Below are positions 48,379 to 61,688 of a stretch of DNA of 64,000 nt, piece by piece (the stretch's first letter is position 1; each line of letters begins with the position of its first letter). The notes beneath the pieces are model-generated. The model worked only from the letters and a program-made list of their open reading frames with translations. It had not been told where the DNA came from and did no database searches. A program made the translations under genes and the position numbers. This stretch comes from Geosiphon pyriformis (taxonomy: Eukaryota; Glomeromycota; Glomeromycetes; Archaeosporales; Geosiphonaceae), in contig JAAOMT010000494.1 in assembly GCA_016748015.1 (NCBI GenBank), forward strand, positions 211,156-275,155. Direction: 5' to 3'.

Positions 48379-51300
48379 TTGAATGAATTATTAACTGAAG
48401 AGGTCAGAACTATAGGCAGAGCTTTATTTCGAATCTTGAGAGAGTATGACTTTATAGGTGCTTTTGACGATTTAGACGTGGATGTAAACGAGTCTGTTTT
48501 GAATAGTGAGTCTACTGATGGATCGAAGCCAAAACGACAAGAAGAATCAGCCGCTTCTTCAATCAATAAACAAACTAAAGCTTCACGATCGGCCCAAAAG
48601 ACTAAACATCCCCCAACGACTATTACTATTTCTTCCCTTCTTTCAAAAGCCATCCAAACCGCACAAGCACATAAAGATTTTGCAGCTGCCCTTTTATATC
48701 ATCAAGCTTTGACATTATTATTGCATCAGCCAGTTCACCTTACCCATAATAATGCCGCTGGTCTTATTACTCTTCTTGCCAAACCTTTGCGTCGTGCCCA
48801 ACATCGTCGAATCGAAAGACACCAAAAGCGTCGTCACTGGTCTGTTTATGCTCATGAAGTACATCTTCGATTAGTTCAGTGCTTATCCCAAAAACGTGAT
48901 ATGATATCTTCATTAAGATTGCGTATGTGGTATGCCTCCGAAATCCGTACTTCAAAGGTTCTGGAAAAGTCAAAGAACTTTTTAAATGATTTAGTCTCAT
49001 ACACAAAGCAAATCTCCCACAAGAATACACCCAAAACGAAAAATAATATTTCAATTAATACGACGAGTAAGACTTCATTGCATAAAGATCCCCATAATCC
49101 AAATACAACGTCTAAAACATTTGAACCCGAATGGCCACCACCATTATCTGAACATGATTCCGAAATTGTTTCACGATGGTTGCATAATTCAGATGTTTAT
49201 AACTTTTTGCCTTGTGAAGAAAGATTTCATCGTTACTGCATAGAGATTGATTCAATACGTAGGAATGTAATGCAAACAATGCTTTGGACTAGTGATCTAT
49301 TTCGGAAAGAGGCAATGATATTCAAGATGGGATATTTTATTGATCGAGAAGAACGAGAAAGGAATAAAAAGTACAGTGGATTACATCATCAACTCCTTAA
49401 CAGTTATCAGAATCAACGTACTTGGCCTGCCACCGGAGAAATACGACGACATAATAGCTTAGCTGATGTATTTAGTGAAAAGTCTACCAATAAACGAGAG
49501 CGTCGTGGTAGTGCTTCAATAATTGGGAGTGCCCCAACTAATGCCGGCTCCAATATCCTATCAAATGGTGGTCGACCAAGACGTGGTAGTAGCAGTAGCA
49601 GTCTTGGTTTAAGCAGTTCAAATTTAGCGGCTAACTTATGCCATGTGATCGAAGATGAAATCATTGATCCAGTGGCAATAAAAAATCTAGAACCTAGTAA
49701 AAAGGGTGTCGGATGTTTTGGAGGAATTCAGGAACAATTGCTTTCAAATGGTAGATTCGATGAAATAATACCACCCTATGAACTTTACACCCCTCCAATG
49801 CCATTTCCACCATCATTTCTAATTGGGGCAAAAAGAAATCACGGGACGTCAATTAACTCTGGAAGGTCTTCATTTGGCTCTCCAATCACAAGCATGGATG
49901 AATTCAAGTTGCAAACCCAAATGAAGTTGACCGGACTTTTGTTGAGTGATTTTGGAAGAGGTTGGCAGAATGGCTGTGAAACTGATGCATGGTTTGAAGA
50001 GTTTGTAGGTGACATTCGTGTGCCAAAAGAACTCGATTTAAATTTTTTCAAACTTGAAAACCCACGCGACGAAAATGGAGAAAATGGGAACGAAGATTTG
50101 AATATTAGCTCTCTGATAGGAAAGGGAATAGCCATTCCAAAGCCACCTGTCAAAGATTTAGAGGTTATAGTATCACAGATGCCATCACTCAATCTATCTG
50201 ATCCCATAACTGTTCCTGAAAAAAAGTCGTTAGTTGATGGAGTTTCACTAGCAAATCTGGTTTCACCAATTGCGATTTCCGAAACAGAATCAGCTGAAGC
50301 CCAATTAGCTGAAGCTCTCGAAAGATCTCCATTCATTCCGCCTATAACCACTCTAAATAGTGAAAAAATACCTCCCTTAAATAATGAACTGAACAATAAA
50401 CCCTTTCACCACATGACTGAATATCCTTTCACAAAATGTTGCAAATATTTAATGGAAGAATTCTCGATTCAACCATCTCCCTATCAAAAGCTTCACGCTT
50501 TATTTGCGATTGAAATGTTGATTGTTGCTTCATTATCATTTGCGCCTCCATTGCCTCATCTAGCATCAGCTCTTTCCACACCTACCTCAGCTCCTTTATC
50601 TCCTGTGCTTATTGCATCGCCACTGGTCACCACCGTAACACCCGGGACTGATTCGATTGTTAATGAACTTGAAAGATTATTTCGCCAATCAAATCTTCGT
50701 CCGAAAAACTTGTTTCGTGATATGCAATTGGTGGCTACACTCATACCTAGCGTAATTCTTGATCTTCGAGACGAAGGAAAAGCTTTTTGGGACATGAGTC
50801 TAGCCGTATCAAGTCTTAAAAAAGAGGTGGTAGAAAAGGTAGTAGAACGTGGAGTTACTGTAATGGATGGGGGTATCATCGAACGTGATAATTCTATGCG
50901 CAAGGCTATAGAAAAAGAGGATGGAATGGGTGAGAAAAACGATTGGATAGAAGTTGATCAGGATTATGAAATGATAGCTGAAATGGAGGCTGTTCGATTA
51001 TTTACTATTGGTAAGTTTTTAATTCATATAAATTTCTAATTTATTCGAATTCAAATTTCACAAATTTAATTTTTATAAATTTTTTAATTCAGGTGCTAAA
51101 GAATCGAACCCTACTGCTCAAAGAGAACTTGCAATTCTTTATCTTTCCCTTCCATCACTTCCTCACTCCTCATCACCGCCACCTCCCCCATTTTATTATC
51201 AAACAAAGGCAACAAATGAGAAATTATCTCACAATAATATGTCAACCAATGGCAGTTTTGGGATATTTGGAAGTCTAAGTGCATTGTCCACCTCCACTCC

Positions 51301-51577
51301 GGCATTTACAATGTCACCATTTTCTAGCCAGATAAACTTAACATCGGATTTTTTCTCACCTAAAGGTAACAAGCAGAAGTATAATCCTTCAAATTTAACA
51401 GCAGCCATTCACTGGTTTCAATTAGCAGCACAGCAGGGAGATAAATTTGCTAAACGTTGGCTAAATCATCGAGACGGTAAATTGGTTGGTGCATTGGCGG
51501 GAAAACCATTCTTATTGGAAAGCGAGGATGAAGAAGATGAGGATGTTGAGGAAATTCGTGGGTATGCCAGTCCATAG
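45602..51577 (+). CDS. very large Ser-rich protein with Sel1-like C-terminus, unrecognised
   Basis: Five exons: 45602-47131, 47198-47316, 47388-47544, 47599-51010, 51093-51577; 1900 residues. The start MQQQLDTTASLASSL is the first ATG. The N-terminus is Ser/Thr/Asn-rich with a Cys cluster (CTCSCNACLC). Residues about 120-560 look helical and folded (for example ACLELLLVLDRDDVIPARIL, IVQWFFHRFLGRAITYPEHY) in a manner reminiscent of all-helical GAP or exchange-factor modules, but I cannot assign one. The long exon 4 has low-complexity Ser regions, an Asp run, a helical repeat-like part (KAIQTAQAHKDFAAALLYHQ) and a conserved-looking block (PYQKLHALFAIEMLIVAS). The end has Sel1-like units (AIHWFQLAAQQGDKFAKRWL). 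The protein is probably a cytosolic signalling or trafficking scaffold; this is inference. The 54-nt intron at 47545 is the least certain. Confidence 0.72.
48344..48376 (+). repeat. GAT trinucleotide run coding for poly-Asp
   Basis: A pure GAT array of about 11 codons within exon 4 of the large gene encodes an Asp run. Copy number is likely variable. Confidence 0.8.
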
Positions 51578-53980
51578 ACATAATGGGAGCTACGATTTTT
51601 TGATCAAGTTGGAACATTTTATGTATAAAATTGTAAAAACATTAATTATTATTTTCTATACTTTTTATTGTGTTTGTTTAAATTATTTATATTATTTTCT
51701 TTTTTTGAATGATTAATCATTTATTTTGAGAATTTTGCATTGGACACATCATTTAGTAATAGACCATAGCTTTTACTATTTCTTTAAAAAATGACATTGA
51801 TTGCAAAAACAAAAAGGATCAAAATAAATTTAAAGGTTCTGGGAATTCATGATTAATTTTATCATAAACTAGGAGGAAAGCTAAAAATTTTTTGAATTCA
51901 TCTAAAATTTATGATTTCAAATTGAACAGTTTTTACAAAGAAATTTAAATCTCTTGTTTATCGAAACTTGTTGAAAGCCTCCGGATAAATACCATTTAAC
52001 TTAAGGATTCCAAAAAATAAGCTCCATAGAAATTTACTATCGGGAATGAAAGTATTCTAGAAATTTGCTAATCATAACGTGTAAAATTTTCATGCTGTTA
52101 TGATGGTATTCAATTCGGAGTTTTTTTTTTCTTTGAAATCTATCTCAGAATTCTGAATTGAGCAATTTTAAAGCGCCCCCAAGTTGAAATTTGAATATAT
52201 TGAGCGTTACATTTGGCAAATATTCTTTTTAAAAAATTTTTAAAAATTTTTAAATTCCATAAAATAATGTAAAAATTTAGTTTTGAAAATCCAAACTGAA
52301 AAAAATGTATTTAAAATAATACATGTTTAGAATACGCCTCTTTCATCTTGAAAAATACTATGAGCTAATTATCAGATCAAAAAAGTGCATAAACTTTAGT
52401 TATTGTTTTTTTTTTTATTACTAAAACAAAGAATACTCATTGAACCAAATAGTGTAAAATTTGAATTCTTTTAAGACCTGTGATAATTCATGGTAAAATA
52501 AAATCTTTAAAGAAATTTGTATTTAAAATTCAAAATTTTGAGATCAAAAGAACAAATAATATTTTAAACTTTTATTTTGAAAATAAAAAAATTAATTTTT
52601 AAATTTCAATTCTTTGTTTTAAAGATTAGTTTTAATCTGGAAATAACTTTACAACAAAACAACCTTTTCTATAAGGAGTTCAATACTAAATTTTTTTTAA
52701 AAAAAAAAAAGTTCTCAAGAATTTATAAAAGCAATAAAATATATTTCATTACGAAAAACTATTCATTTAACTTAATTTCATAAATATTCTCCTATTTTTG
52801 TCAGCATTTTTTCATAGTAATCATCATATAATTAAAAAAATTTTAATTAAATAATTAAAAAGACTGCGCAAAGTTTTTTGGGAGAGATACATAATTTCAA
52901 TGCGGTGGAAGGGGAAATCATTATGACAAAAAAATGAGTGGCATAACATCTGTCTCTCCATCACACAAAACATAAATAATTTTGTCAAAAACCTTGTTAA
53001 ACATGTCAAATAAAATGTTTTATGTTTATAATCTTTTTTACATCAATCGTTAGCTGGTCTTTTTTAATCAACAACTCTTCATACAAATAGAAATGTAAAA
53101 AAATCTCGATATTTTTTTTATCGGTTAATCCTGATTTCATACTATGATATAATTCCCCAGCAAATCAATAAATCTATTTTTAAAATTCAAATATTCGAGA
53201 ATATTCTGAATTTAATAAATTTTAATGGTCAACAATTAAGATAAATAAAAAGTTTTTAACTCGTTTCTCAGTTCATAAACTCATTATTTTGCAAATGGTA
53301 TATCTTTCTTAAACGAAGAATTGGCACATATATACAAATTGCTCAGCATCGCGCAAAAATTTATACGCGCCCAACATTTGGAGGTAATTACAGAATCAAT
53401 AAAAATGCAGAGTTACCCAAATACTTTCCCTTTCCGTTTCCAGTAGGTTCGACAAAACAGGGGTAGATTTTCGATTGACTTTTACCAATTTTTAGGGACT
53501 ATCTGACATGATATCAACCTTTAATTTGTTTCTAATCAGCAAATATTTTTTATATAGCCATTATAAATTTTTATACTCTCCTTTCTCTATGATGTTTTCA
53601 GCAATGTGGAGTCTCAACTTTATTATTATCTAAAATCTGGTTCCTTATATTAGGCGTTTATTTATCGCGCACAAAATTAACAATAATGTGAATTTATGTA
53701 ACTGCTCCAATTGAAATTATTCAAAACACTTCATTGATCTCTTTCCCCAATTTATGAATCCAAACAGGCGCAGCTTTTTCGCTTTAGATTAATGCGAGAT
53801 GGGAGAAGATAGTGTCAATATAAATACAGACACTTGTACGCTAGTACTTGAGTGTTTTTCTTCAAATTACTTTGAAAAATTGAATCGTTTTTAAAACAGA
53901 TAAAACTTTTAGAATTAAAACAGATAAAACAAAACAAACAAAACAAAACAAAAAAAAGGACAACGAAATAGAAATCCAAT
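51578..53980. other. AT-rich intergenic region
   Basis: 2.4 kb without a supported gene. The last 40 bp before the next start codon is an AAACA-rich purine/C tract (53930-53960), probably the 5' UTR of the transporter. Confidence 0.55.
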
Positions 53981-56144
53981 ATGGGAGCAATAGTTACCAA
54001 AAAAGTAACAGTCACGAACATTGATCCAAAAGATCCAGCTGAAACCAATTCAATACACGTTATCACACAAAATGGTATAGAAGGTTATTACGAGAAACCT
54101 GGAAAAGGGTTGAATCAACGAAAAAAGCTAAAGAAATTACAGAAACCTGATCCGATCGAGAGGGTGAGGCAAGAGTTGGATTTGGAAAAGACAAACACAT
54201 TTGAATCAATTGCAAGTTGGACGAGTCAGAAAGCTGAAATTGAAAAACCATCAGAGTTGGCGATTGTTTTAATAGGGTAAGCAATGGTTGGTCCTAGTTG
54301 AAAAAATGAGATACGGAAAATATTCCTTCTTGATTTCTTTTTCGTTTACAAATCATCTCTAATCATAGGCTTGGGCTGGGACATTTCTTGTCAGCTCTTG
54401 ATCGATTGATTGTGGCAACGGCATTACCTCGAATTGCTTCAGATTACCATGCATTAAGTCAAATCTCTTGGGTTACAACTTCCTATTTACTCACCACGGT
54501 ACTTAACAATTTTAAATGCTATCACCTCTTATTTCACGATATCTACGTCATTTTATTATTCCCTTTTACCACTCACTTCTGTAATTAATCAATTTTTATC
54601 TGGCTTCAATAATTAGACGGCATTTCAACCAACCTACGGCAAAATTTCGGACATTTTTGGTAGAAAGCAAACATTTTTGTTTGCCATAAGTAATTTTCTG
54701 ATTGGAAGCCTATTATGCGCAATCGCTCCAAACATGGAATCTATGATAGCATTTCGAGCCTTTCAAGGGATTGGTGGAGGTGGTATTGTAAGTTTGGTCA
54801 TGATCATTATTTCGGATATCGTTCCCCTGAGAAATCGACCCAATATTCAAGGTCTTTTTGGGGCTGTCTATGGAATGGCTTCGCTTATTGGCCCTCTCGT
54901 GGGTGGTGCTTTAACTGATCATGCTACTTGGAGGTAATTCTCAAGCTTAACATGAAGTCTTTTTGAACCATCTAAATTTCTAGTAAACCTGAACTTTTTC
55001 ATTCCACTTTTTATCGGATAGAATGTGTTTTTACCTAAATTTGCCAATAGGAGCTCTAGCAATTGGAGCAGTTTTCTTCTTGCTTCGTTTACCCCAGCGA
55101 GAAGGATCTTTTATCGAGAAACTGAACAGGATCGATTGGCTCGGAACTTCGATACTTGTTTTAGCAACTGTTTCACTTTTGCTCCCATTAAGTTGGGGCG
55201 GTGATAGGTATCCATGGAACCATCCAATTATTATCAGTTTACTTTGTTCCGGGACAATTTTATTTATTTTATTCGGAGTTATTGAAGCGCATTATCCGAT
55301 TGAACCAATTTCACCTATTCATTTAATTCTCAATCCTGCAGTCCTCGCTTGTTATGGTGTCAGTATGTGCCATGGGATGATTTTCTTTTCGATGATTTAT
55401 TACATACCTCTTTATTTCCAAGTGGTTAAAGGTGAAACAGCCACAGTTTCTGGTCTGCAATTGTTACCATTTGTTTTAGCTGTTGGATTTGGTTCAATTG
55501 CCTCGTGTCAACTACTTGTACGAACTCAGAGGTTTAAAGCCCAGTATTGTGTTATTATTGGTAGCGCTTTCATGATGCTTGGTGCTGTGTTGGTTTCATT
55601 CTTGACTGAAAACTCGACCCGTGTAGAGCAATCTTTCTTTTTGATTGCTTCTGGTCTTGGTGTTGGATTCATCATGCAAACTATTTTTTTAGTTTCTGTG
55701 GCAGCTGTAGATGATGATGATGTAGCGATCTTAATTTCCCTTTTGAATTTTTTTAGATCAAGTAAGTAGTGAAAATAGAAATAGAAATCTTCATACGCGA
55801 TCATTTGAACCAATATTCTGACTAATTTCATTTATTGCGTTACAGTTGGTGCAATTTTTGGTATCTCAATCGTTGGTACGGTATTCAGAAACGGTCTAAC
55901 AAAACGTATCGTTGAACTCGGGATCAATCTACCTATTCAATCGTTGAAAACTTCAACTACTTTTGTAAAGTCACTTGATAAAAATCAACACAGTTTAGTT
56001 ATACATGCCTATGTTCTCTCTTTACAAACTGCTTTTCGAATATTAATACCATTCGCGGGACTTTGTATACTATGTTCATTGGGACTTTTGAGAACTAAAC
56101 GAGTGCATAAAGATGTTACCCTTGTTAATAATACTATAACGTAA
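53981..56144 (+). CDS. MFS drug:proton antiporter-type transporter, copy 2
   Basis: Five exons: 53981-54276, 54369-54498, 54617-54933, 55022-55761, 55846-56144; 593 residues, introns GT-AG. The hydrophilic N-terminus (about 90 residues) is Lys/Glu-rich and unlike that of copy 1. The core shares motif A (YGKISDIFGRK), motif C (GMASLIGPLVGG), KGETATVSGLQLLPFVLAV and the terminal helices. Exons 2, 3 and 4 are 130, 317 and 740 nt, exactly as in the gene at 11892-14089, so the two are duplicates with conserved intron positions. One difference is helix 1, which reads LDRLIVATALPRIASDY, with Arg where copy 1 and the family have a neutral residue. This may change substrate or proton handling. Substrate is unknown. 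Confidence 0.88.
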
Positions 56145-59100
56145 ATATAGAAAAGGAAACATTTAATTTTAAAATTCCCACATTATCATTGTACAACAAA
56201 TTAACAAACATTCAGTGCAAGTTAAGAATGTAAAAGGCTGATGCCAATTTTACCCAATTTTATTTTTTTAAATAGATAATCTCAGCATTTTTTATGTTTG
56301 AGCATAGAAGCCGATTTTTCACCGTTAAATGTAGTTGACAACGTGTTTTAGAGAGTAAATTTTTGAAGGGTTCTAACTTTGTTAGGACTTGCATAAACGC
56401 ATTTACCAAATAGAGTGTTAGACCATGTTTAGATATCAATTCATTCGTAATCATTTATCATCGCCGAAAGGATAATCATCATACATGTACCTGAGAGTAA
56501 GACAATAATAAGTATCAAAAGGTTTTTTCCTTTTTAGATTCTTTAAAAAAAATTTTTCTTGTTTTCCTCATTAATAGCTAAAATGTAAAGATGGTACAAT
56601 AGAATGCATGTGAAAAGTTTGAATTATTGAACTTTTTTATTTTCTTAACCTAATTATTTATTTTAGATCAGGGGAAAAGGAATGGTGTCAAAAATCCTTT
56701 GAAACAAAATTAAGTCTTAAAAAGATGACGTTAAAAATATGATACTTGAGATATATAGATAACAAAGAAAAGATTTGGCTCTTTTCTCTCTTCTTCTCCA
56801 ATTATTTGAAAGAAAAGAAATGATTTAATAATTTGTCATAAAATAGTAAACTTTATTTAGCTGTTTAATTAATGAGAAATAGGAAATAAAATTATGATTT
56901 TTTTTTTTTTTTTCATTTTTTTGAAAATCATAATTTTCTTGAGAATTTCTTTTGATGACAAATTTTTTATTTATCATCAGTTACAATAATTTTTAAGATT
57001 TAAAAAATTTTTATGTTTTTATTAAAAGTTTTAATTATGTTAATTTGATTTTTGTTGATGACTGAATAAAAATTAATTTAAAAAATGAATCGAGATGGCA
57101 ATTGTAAATATTAGATTAATTGTTGCTCTATTTGGTCCTTTTTTTAATATTCACTTAAAAAATTGATTAGTAAAAAAATTAAAAAAAAAAGAAAAAGTTC
57201 TTTTTATCATCTAATGGAACAAATGAATATGAAAAGATCAAAATTAAAAGTGGGAACCGTATTTTTTTTTTCAGTATGGTAAGATCCATCATAAAAAAAT
57301 CGAGAAACTTGAACGAAATTAGGATAGCAAAAATATGGACAGTGGTACGCAAAATTAAAATAGCTTACTTTTAAGGAGTGTCATTACAATATTTACTTTC
57401 AATAATCGAAAAGAATGTAGTTGCCCAAAGTATAAAAATATTGTCTAATTAATTTCTAGCTTGATCGACTGCGTAATTTCTATTTTGAAATTAGACATTT
57501 TGGAAATCGGCTAGACTTTAAAACTTGGAGATCTCTGTAACAAGCCATGCACCAATTGAGCTTATTGTAATTTTGACAAATCGAATAAATTTTTTCTTGA
57601 TATAAATATTGGATTTTTATTTTATTTTTTTTTGCCGAAAGTGTAATAGAATTTAAAGTAAAAAAATAAAATAAAATTTTAATCGATATTTTCTTTTAGC
57701 ATCAGCTTATCGTCAATTTTTTTTTTTAAAATGTTCATTATCTATCAGATTAGTACCCCAATTTCTTCTATAACTCTTTTTTCAACAATTTCCCTTAAAA
57801 CAAAGTTCTTTGCTCTAAATGACTTATCTAACAATATCCCATCTCAGATAACGCCTTTGATTCTGGATGGCTGTGTAAACTAACCCATTATGATTAATAG
57901 AGCTATTTTTGCCATAGTTTTTACTAATTAATAACAGACTACCAAATTTACTTTTGAATTCTAATCTCAACATGTTAAATGAAAAGAACAGATTAAAAAA
58001 TGGTTAATAGTTTTTCATATTAACTCTTTTGTTGCACAAAATCAGAAAAATAAAAATATTGACCATTTATACCTATAATAATATTTTTGCAATAACAGAT
58101 TTATTCACCGTTGTTAATTTGGACAGTTTCTCGAGAAATAAAAGTTGTCATTTTTTGGAATTTTGTTTCGCAGGTTTTATGGATAAAAGATTCGAGTCAC
58201 AAGATCAGGTAAAAATGAAGGTTAAAAATTTTGCAAATTTAAAAAATTAAAATCAATTAAATATATATCTATTTATTTATTTTGAGTTATATTTTTTTAA
58301 TAATCAAGTTTAAATTTAATTATTAAAAATAATTAATAAATTAAATCAATATTTTGGAAAATATGAACTTAACATAAAATGTTTTTCGTTTAACCTAATT
58401 CAAATTTGATTTATTTAACATGTCTCAAAAAATTAATAGAAAACTAAATAATCAAGTCTTTTTTTGTTTGTTTTTTTTGTGCTAATTTTTTTATAAAATA
58501 TATTAAAATATTGTTCCAAAATAAACCTAAAATTAACTTGAACTAAATATCATCAGATTACATAATTTATTAATTAATTTTATTTTAAGTTTCTATATAT
58601 ATATATAAATTATACATATAATATGTGTATTTCTAAAATTACAAAAAACATTTTTACCTAATCTTTTTATAAAAAATAATAATTTAAATAATTTATTTTA
58701 TATATAAATTAAAATTTAAAGTGTACATAGTTATATTTTTTATAAATTCCACCTTTTTATAATTTATTATTAAACAATAGTTTTTAACAGTTTATGTAAA
58801 TAATTTTTTTTTATTTCAAAAACACCAATTTAATTTGTTATTATATAAAAATTTTATTAAAAATAAATTAATAGAATTTGGACTGCACTCGTTAAATAAA
58901 AAAATAATAATAATAATAAAAAATAGAATTTTGGTTAATAACAAAAATTAATACGTTTAAAAATAAGCAAAACTAAATAAATAATAATTAAATAAAAAAA
59001 TTTATTAATAATAATAATAAATTTGTATATATAACGCAATAGTAAATTATTGTAATATAACGTGTTGTAAAAATAATGTAAATAGTTAAAAGAGTAAATA

Positions 59101-59245
59101 ATTAAAATAATAATAATTTAAAAGATAGTTAATTATAAAATAATTTTAATTTATTGATAAAAATTATTAGTTTAATAAACTAAAAAAACTCTTTTTTTTC
59201 TTATTTTTCATAAATCATAATTAGAACAAAGAATAAAGAAAAGTA

Positions 59246-59331
<86 letters not shown>

Positions 59332-59739
59332 TATAGTTTTTTAAAATATTATTAAAAGGTCTTTTTAATTATAAAAACAATTAAACAAACTATTATAAAA
59401 ATACTTTTTTAAAATATTTCTTGTAATTTATTGTTTTTTACAATTATTTTTTATTATTATTACTATCTAAATAATCAAAAAAGTCAAAACAACAAAAAAA
59501 TCTATTTTTTTTTATTTTTTTTTATTACTATTATAAATTAAGAAAACATGCTAATAAATAACAAATAATACAGATATTATATTATAATAAAAATAATAAT
59601 AAAAATTTTATTAAAATAAATGAATTGAATTGAATAAATAAATAATTTAAAAAAAATAAAACTTCTTTCTCTCCTATATCCCAAATTCCCCAAAGAACAC
59701 ATTTTTAAAAGTAGTTTTTTTGTTTTTTGTTTTTTTTAC
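56145..59739. other. AT-rich intergenic region with microsatellite and possible short repeat
   Basis: 56.1-58.2 kb is moderately AT-rich. A patch at about 57340-57560 (starting near CAGTGGTACGCAAAATTAAA) has the look of a decayed DNA-transposon end, but no partner inverted repeat was found. 58.25-59.7 kb is almost pure A+T and holds the ATT array listed separately. No gene is supported. Confidence 0.6.
59246..59327. repeat. ATT trinucleotide microsatellite, about 27 uninterrupted copies
   Basis: A perfect ATT/TTA array of about 82 bp, followed by imperfect copies to about 59335. It lies in the AT-rich block just upstream of the LINE. Confidence 0.95.
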
Positions 59740-61688
59740 TTGCTATATTTCACTATTTCTCTTACAAATAATCCATTTATTGTGGACCTGGAAGCTGCTC
59801 CTGGCAGTAGTATGTTGAATAAGAAAGCTCCTGTTGGTGCTTTTTCTGGTTCTACTGATGGCCCTTCCTCTCAAAAGAAAAGGATTTCCCTTCGCCATAT
59901 GAATCAGTCTGGTGATAAGAAAAAAGCTGCTTTGGCCAAACCTCATTCTAAAGAAAGTCAATACTCAGATATGAAAAGTGATTCTGGTAACAGTGTTGCT
60001 GGTGACATATTGGTTGGTGGTGGTGATGGTTCTCTCTTCGGCTCAGCTGCAACGACTTCTAAGGCAAAGAGAGTTAAGAATAATTTGGACTGTGGTTCCT
60101 CTTTTGGTTCCTTAGATTATAACATAGACAATAATGATGGTGGTCCCCTCTCTTCTCCTCTTGGTATTTCTCTGGACAGGATTTGATTAGACCCTAAAAT
60201 TATTAAGACTCAAGTTGAAGTAGTGGTTAAGAAATCATTTGCTTTGGATATCAATATATCAAATGTGGAAGACAAATCGGTGATGGTGAAGACTCAGCTC
60301 ATAAGAAAAATTTTCTCAAAAATCAATGGTTTTGGGGGGGCCACTACCCTCTCAAAATTTGAAGGGATCATTAGATCTATGTTCACGTCAGAAGAAAGCA
60401 TGAAAAAAGCTGCATCATTGGCTGGAGAAAATGGGATTATCATAAACACCGATCTCAAGAGACAAGAAGTGTATTTAGATTGGGCTGTGGTTATAAAAGA
60501 GATTCCCATGAACACGCCAAAAGAGATGATTGTCACTGCAGTATCCGAGTATGGTCAGATTGTGTCTATAAAAATTCAGTTAATTGGGCTGTGGCAGAAG
60601 ACTGTGGTGGAGTTTGCCGAATCTAGCCAGGCTGATCTGTTAGCATCAAAATGGTTGTTTCTAATTGGGAAGAATTCTGTGCATGTGGCCAAGGCTGTGA
60701 GAGATCGTAAGACATTGGCTTTTAGAGATCAATTCAGGATGCTTCTGTTCACATTGCCAGTGAGAATGACAGCTCATAATTTTGGAACTCTTTTGGAAGG
60801 AGCCGGTGGGAAAACTTGTGTCATCAATTGTTCATTGGAGACTGGCAATAAAACTTGCTGTGCTGTAGTCTGTTTTGAATCTGATAAAGCTATGGAATCA
60901 GCTTTTTGTATAGAGCCAATCTTTGGTAGTATGAAACTCTCATGGACTAGGTTGGATTTAGTTCGCTGTGAACGGTATGGGAAATTTGGTCATTCTGCCT
61001 TGGAATGTGATGTTGAGGTTGCGTCAGCTTCTCAGTCACCTAAGTCATTTAAAAAGCCTGCTAACTTGGATATTCGTCTCCAGTTGGCCAAATTATATGC
61101 TAAAAAAAGATTCCAATCTCTCGTCCTGTTACTTTTGGAGGCAAATCCTGGGCCCAAGTGGTCTCAGTTGCTTCAGTCTTTCATGGTTCTCGTGATGGCT
61201 CTGGTTCTGGTTCTCTGCCCTTTGGTGCTTCAAGTTCTGGCAGTATTCCTCCCCCTCTTTCTGTGGTCAATCCCTCCTTAGATATATGTTTGACACATCT
61301 GGAATGCTCTGTAGAGCTCTTATCTAATCAAATTTCGAACATTCTTCTTTGTCTTGACAATCTCAGTTTGGTGCCTTCAGCTCCTTCTTCTAGTGTAATT
61401 CCTTCTGTGAGTACTCCTCATCTATCCATTTCTGGTTTTCTTATGGTAGCTGACTCTGACTTGGGTTCCAACATGGTGTTAAATGTTCCTTTGATTCAGT
61501 CTATTTCTCTCTCTTCTGGCAATGACAATTCTCAATTGGGTCTAAGCAGTTCCAAGATGCTGACTTTTAAAATTGGCATTTTAGAGTCGAAGTTGGTTGC
61601 CTTTGATGCCTCCATTGGCTCAATTTTGGTGAAGTTAGAGCAGATGTGTGCTGGTTCAGGTCCTCTGGTCCTCTTCTCGTCTCAATGA
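59740..61688 (+). pseudogene. LINE ORF1 (gag-like, zinc knuckle) remnant
   Basis: Three frames make up one former protein. 59740-60186 is Ser/Gly/Lys-rich and ends at a stop (ISLDRI). 60223 onward holds an RRM-like part (VVIKEIPMNTPKEMIVTAVS) and a zinc knuckle near 60965-61010. The knuckle reads CERYGKFGHSALEC, with Tyr in place of the second Cys. An A7 run at 61102-61108 coincides with a frame change, after which IPISRPVTFGG and the region 61158-61688 continue in another frame to a stop at 61686. Family ORF1 proteins bind RNA. Confidence 0.78.

Noticed and set aside
57340-57560. Possible MITE or transposon end starting CAGTGGTACGCAAAATTAAA
   Set aside because: No matching inverted copy within several hundred bases, so element boundaries cannot be supported.
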